Shown here: positions 61,440 to 64,000 of the stretch, in pieces | Layout: each line of letters opens with the position of its first letter | Numbering within the stretch: the first letter of the stretch is position 1 | From: CAYORM01 sp964406375 | GTDB taxonomy: Bacteria; Pseudomonadota; Alphaproteobacteria; DSM-16000; Inquilinaceae | Assembly: GCA_964406375.1 (NCBI GenBank) | Contig: CAYORM010000006.1 | Coordinates: forward strand, 1 to 64,000 | Length of the DNA stretch: 64,000 nucleotides | Reading direction: 5' to 3' | Notes under the pieces: generated by a model | Database searches by the model: none | Seen by the model: only the letters and a program-made list of their open reading frames with translations | What the model was told of the DNA's origin: nothing | Translations under genes and position numbers: made by a program

Positions 61440-62449
61440 CGGACGCCCCCCCGCTCCTGTCGGCCGAGGGCGTCGTGCGGCGCTTCACCCTCGGCGGCGG
61501 GCTTTTCGGCCGGCGCGGCACGATTCAGGCGGTGCGCGGTGTCGATCTCGCCCTCGCGCGGGGCGAGACGCTCGGCATCGTCGGCGAGTCGGGCTGCGGG
61601 AAATCGACGCTGGCCCGCATGCTCGCCGGGCTCGACCATCCGACCGAAGGCACGATCCGGCTCGACGGCACGCCGCTCGACGCGCTGCTGCGGCGCGACC
61701 GACGGGCCCTGCGCCGCCGTATCCAGTTCGTCTTCCAGGATCCGCTCGCCTCGCTCAACCCGCGCAAGACGGTCCGGCAGATCCTCGAGGCTCCGCTGCG
61801 GCACCTGCTGCGGATGCCCCGCGCCCAAAGGCGCGAGCGTGTCGCCGAGCTGATGGAGCTGGTCAGCCTTCGTCCCGAATTCGCCGACCGCTACCCGCAT
61901 GAATTCTCCGGCGGGCAGAGCCAGCGGATCGGCATCGCTCGGGCGCTGGCCGTCGACCCCGACATCATCGTGCTGGACGAGCCGGTCTCCGCCCTCGACG
62001 TCTCGATCCAGGCCCAGGTCATCCGCCTGCTCGACGAGCTCAAGCAGCGGCTCGATCTGACCTATGTCTTCATCAGTCACGACCTCGCGGTGGTCGAGAC
62101 GCTCGCCGACCGCGTCGCCGTCATGTATCTCGGCCGGGTGGTCGAGGAGGCGCCGCGCGCCACGCTCTATGCGGCGCCGCGTCATCCTTACACCCGCGTG
62201 CTGCTCTCCTCCGTCCCGGTGCCGGAGGCCGCCGATCATCGTGCGATCCGGCTGACCGGTGATCCGCCGAGCCCGGCGGCGCCACCGCCCGGCTGCGCCT
62301 TCGCCGCACGCTGCTACCGCGCCGAAGCCTGCTGCCACACCGACGACCCGCCGCTGCGGCCGGTGACCGATGCCGCCGGAACCCGCCACGCCGCCTGCCA
62401 TTTCGCCGAAGACAGCGCCCCCCGCGCAGGCGACCTCGTCGCCGCCTGA
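61436..62449 (+). CDS. Peptide-type ABC ATPase (DppF-like)
   Basis: 337 residues. GESGCGKST Walker A, FQDPLASLNPRKTVRQILEAPL, signature FSGGQSQRIGIARAL, Walker B DIIVLDEPVSALDVS, and the C-terminal Cys motif GCAFAARCYRAEACC. It overlaps the previous gene by 4 bases (ATGA). Confidence 0.93.
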   Translation: MTDAPPLLSAEGVVRRFTLGGGLFGRRGTIQAVRGVDLALARGETLGIVGESGCGKSTLARMLAGLDHPTEGTIRLDGTPLDALLRRDRRALRRRIQFVFQDPLASLNPRKTVRQILEAPLRHLLRMPRAQRRERVAELMELVSLRPEFADRYPHEFSGGQSQRIGIARALAVDPDIIVLDEPVSALDVSIQAQVIRLLDELKQRLDLTYVFISHDLAVVETLADRVAVMYLGRVVEEAPRATLYAAPRHPYTRVLLSSVPVPEAADHRAIRLTGDPPSPAAPPPGCAFAARCYRAEACCHTDDPPLRPVTDAAGTRHAACHFAEDSAPRAGDLVAA

Positions 62450-62469
62450 CCCCAGCCGCGAGACCTCCC

Positions 62470-63519
62470 ATGGGTCCCCTCGACATCGACCGCGACTATC
62501 TGCTCGACCTCCTGCGCCGCCTCATCGCAGTGCCGAGCCCGAGCGGCATGACCGACGCCGCGATCGAGCTGGTCGAGGCCGAGCTGGCCGAGATCGGCGT
62601 TTCCGGGACGCGAACCCGCCGCGGCGCCCTGCGGGCGCGCCTGGGTGGCGGCGCGGCACGCCGGGCGGTGGCGACCCATGTCGACACGCTCGGCGCCATG
62701 GTGCGGGCGATCAAGCCCTGCGGCCGGCTAGCGCTGCGTCCGATCGGGCACTGGTCGAGCCGGGCTGCCGAATACTCCCGCGCGACCGTCATCGGCGACA
62801 CGGTGCGGCTGCGGGGCACGATCCTGCCGCTCAAGGCATCGGGCCACACCTTCAACGAGGAGGTCGACCACCAGCCGGTCAGCTGGGATCAGATCGAGCT
62901 GCGCCTCGACACCGAGGCGACGGACGAGGCGGCGATGCGCGCGCTTGGCGTGGATGTCGGCGATTTCGTCGCGATCGATCCCGGCTTGGAGGTGATGCCG
63001 TCCGGGCACATCGTCAGCCGGCATCTCGACGACAAGGCCGGGGTCGCGGCGCTGATCGCCGCGGTACGCGCGATCAGCACTGCGGGCGCCACCCCGGAGC
63101 CGGGCGTCGATCTGGTCTTCACCGTCACCGAGGAGATCGGCCATGGCGGATCGGGCGTCATCGGGCCGGAGATCGAGGAGATGGTGGCGATCGACAATGG
63201 CACGGTCGCGCCCGGCCAGCGCTCGGCCGAGACCGGCGTGACCATCGCCATGGCCGACACACAGGGGCCTTTCGACTACCGGCTGACCCGCCGCCTCGCC
63301 GGGCTGTGCCGCGACCACGGCATCCCCCATCAGCGCGACGTCTTTCGCTTCTACCGCTCGGACCTCGCCGCCGCCGTCGAGGCCGGGGCCGATGTCCGGA
63401 CGGCGCTGGTCTGTTTCGGGGTCGATGCCTCGCACGGCTATGAGCGCACCCATATCGGCGCGCTCGAGGCGGTGGCCCGGCTGATGACGCTCTATATCCG
63501 CGGCGCCGAGGCCGGCTGA
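62470..63519 (+). CDS. M42-family metallopeptidase, NAGGN-system type
   Basis: 349 residues. Metal and catalytic residues of M42/M20 co-catalytic peptidases are seen in VATHVDTLGAMVR, HLDDKAGVAALIAAV, TVTEEIGHGGSG and VAIDNG, with a last His in RTHIGALEA. The overall pattern resembles peptidases of the osmoprotectant NAGGN system, though the other two NAGGN genes are not in the window. Placed 20 bases after the ABC operon, it probably processes the imported peptide. Confidence 0.85.
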   Translation: MGPLDIDRDYLLDLLRRLIAVPSPSGMTDAAIELVEAELAEIGVSGTRTRRGALRARLGGGAARRAVATHVDTLGAMVRAIKPCGRLALRPIGHWSSRAAEYSRATVIGDTVRLRGTILPLKASGHTFNEEVDHQPVSWDQIELRLDTEATDEAAMRALGVDVGDFVAIDPGLEVMPSGHIVSRHLDDKAGVAALIAAVRAISTAGATPEPGVDLVFTVTEEIGHGGSGVIGPEIEEMVAIDNGTVAPGQRSAETGVTIAMADTQGPFDYRLTRRLAGLCRDHGIPHQRDVFRFYRSDLAAAVEAGADVRTALVCFGVDASHGYERTHIGALEAVARLMTLYIRGAEAG

Positions 63520-63977
63520 CGGCCGCGGCCGGCCCGCCGCCCGGGCGGCGGCCGCGAGGCCGGCGTGACCGGCGGCGCCGGCGGGTGGGCGGGCGCTGCG
63601 AGATCCTCGATGATCGGGCAATCCGGCCGGTCGTCGCCATGGCAGTGGGCGGCGAGATGGGCGAGCGTGTCGACCATGCCTTCGAGCTCGGCGATCCGCC
63701 GCCGCAGCGCCGCGATCTGTTCCAGCGCCATCGCCTTGACGTCGGCACTGGCGCGGCTGCGGTCGCGCCACAGTGCGAGCAACGCCTGCATCTGCTCGAC
63801 GGAGAAGCCGAGATCGCGGGCCCGCCGGATGAAGCGCAGCGTGTGCAGCTCCGTCTCGCCATAGAGACGGTAGTTCCCGTCGCTGCGCCCCGCGGGCGCG
63901 ATCAGCCCGACCGATTCGTAATAGCGGATCATCTTGGCCGAGATGCCGGTGGCCGCCGCCGCCTCGCCGATCGTCAT
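63492..63977 (-). CDS. cueR: Copper-responsive MerR-family regulator CueR
   Basis: 161 residues. N-terminal wHTH MTIGEAAAATGISAKMIRYYESVGLIAPAGRSDGNYRLYGETEL, then a dimer helix. The Cu(I)-binding loop is CHGDDRPDC: Cys112 and Cys120, and Ser77, are at the same numbers as in E. coli CueR. So it should activate copper-export genes beyond the window. The C-terminal tail of about 35 residues is Pro/Arg-rich. Its 3' end overlaps the convergent peptidase gene by 28 bases. Confidence 0.93.
   Translation of the reverse strand: MTIGEAAAATGISAKMIRYYESVGLIAPAGRSDGNYRLYGETELHTLRFIRRARDLGFSVEQMQALLALWRDRSRASADVKAMALEQIAALRRRIAELEGMVDTLAHLAAHCHGDDRPDCPIIEDLAAPAHPPAPPVTPASRPPPGRRAGRGRQPASAPRI
63534..63551. 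repeat. 18-base GC palindrome after the peptidase gene
   Basis: CCGCCGCCCGGGCGGCGG is a perfect palindrome that starts 14 bases after the peptidase stop and lies in the 3' end of cueR. It could act as the end of the ABC-peptidase transcript, but no T tract follows. Confidence 0.35.
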
Positions 63978-64000
63978 GTGGTCTGCTCCTCTCGCGCCGC

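Noticed and set aside
1..64000. CRISPR array, insertion sequence, prophage or integrative element
   Set aside because: No regularly spaced repeats, transposase, integrase or phage genes were seen, and the tRNA has no repeat of its 3' end nearby.

Overview
The window reads as chromosome of a high-GC, heterotrophic alphaproteobacterium. The main reasons are a HmuP-type hemin regulator with a Fur/Mur-like operator of the TGC-N9-GCA kind, many ABC and TRAP uptake systems with LacI, IclR and TetR regulators, and a carnitine/betaine catabolic operon of the rhizobial and rhodospirillal kind. I cannot name the genus. There is no sign of phage, insertion sequences, CRISPR arrays or rRNA, and one tRNA gene is present.

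Layout. 1-2331 (-): N-terminal 777 residues of a large secreted beta-helix protein of autotransporter type, cut by the window edge. 2332-3032: non-coding, with an orphan leftward terminator. 3033-7513: glucokinase, adenine deaminase, a DUF4142-like exported protein, an OsmC-like protein and a small exported protein. 7543-17875 (-): one 11-gene hemin uptake operon (hmuP, receptor, hmuS, hmuT, hmuU, hmuV, an unknown periplasmic protein, exbB, exbD, exbD, tonB) behind a Fur-like box. 18051-20096: two small lipoproteins, tRNA-Arg(CCG) and three very small proteins.

20104-35232: sugar or sugar-acid cluster. An ABC operon (binding protein, ATPase, fused double permease, Gfo/Idh dehydrogenase, enolase-superfamily dehydratase), a DUF4432 epimerase-like protein, a split transketolase with an SDR, a TRAP transporter and a LacI-family regulator share four copies of one palindrome centred on TACCGGTA. 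These form a compact regulon.

35310-54369: quaternary-amine cluster. An eight-gene leftward operon encodes two PYROXD2-like flavoproteins, a GcvT-like protein, a dehydrocarnitine-cleaving BKACE enzyme, a carnitine dehydrogenase fused to a thioesterase, an acyl-CoA dehydrogenase, an acid-CoA ligase and a CaiD-like hydratase. A BetI-like regulator, a PotABCD-like transporter, a class III aminotransferase and a Rieske oxygenase sit beside it. Three promoters carry the palindrome TGAAYGNNCRTTCA. The simplest reading is uptake of a methylated amine and its conversion through gamma-butyrobetaine- or carnitine-like intermediates to glycine betaine and below.

54476-63977: a 17-cysteine copper-storage-like protein, a two-domain cupin, an IclR regulator, a dipeptide-type ABC operon with a fused permease-ATPase, an M42 peptidase and CueR.

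The most unusual sequence observations are an ExbD paralogue with Asn in place of the proton-carrying Asp, a sugar ABC ATPase with both nucleotide sites apparently damaged, an acyl-CoA dehydrogenase with Asp where the catalytic Glu is expected, and the two shared-operator regulons.
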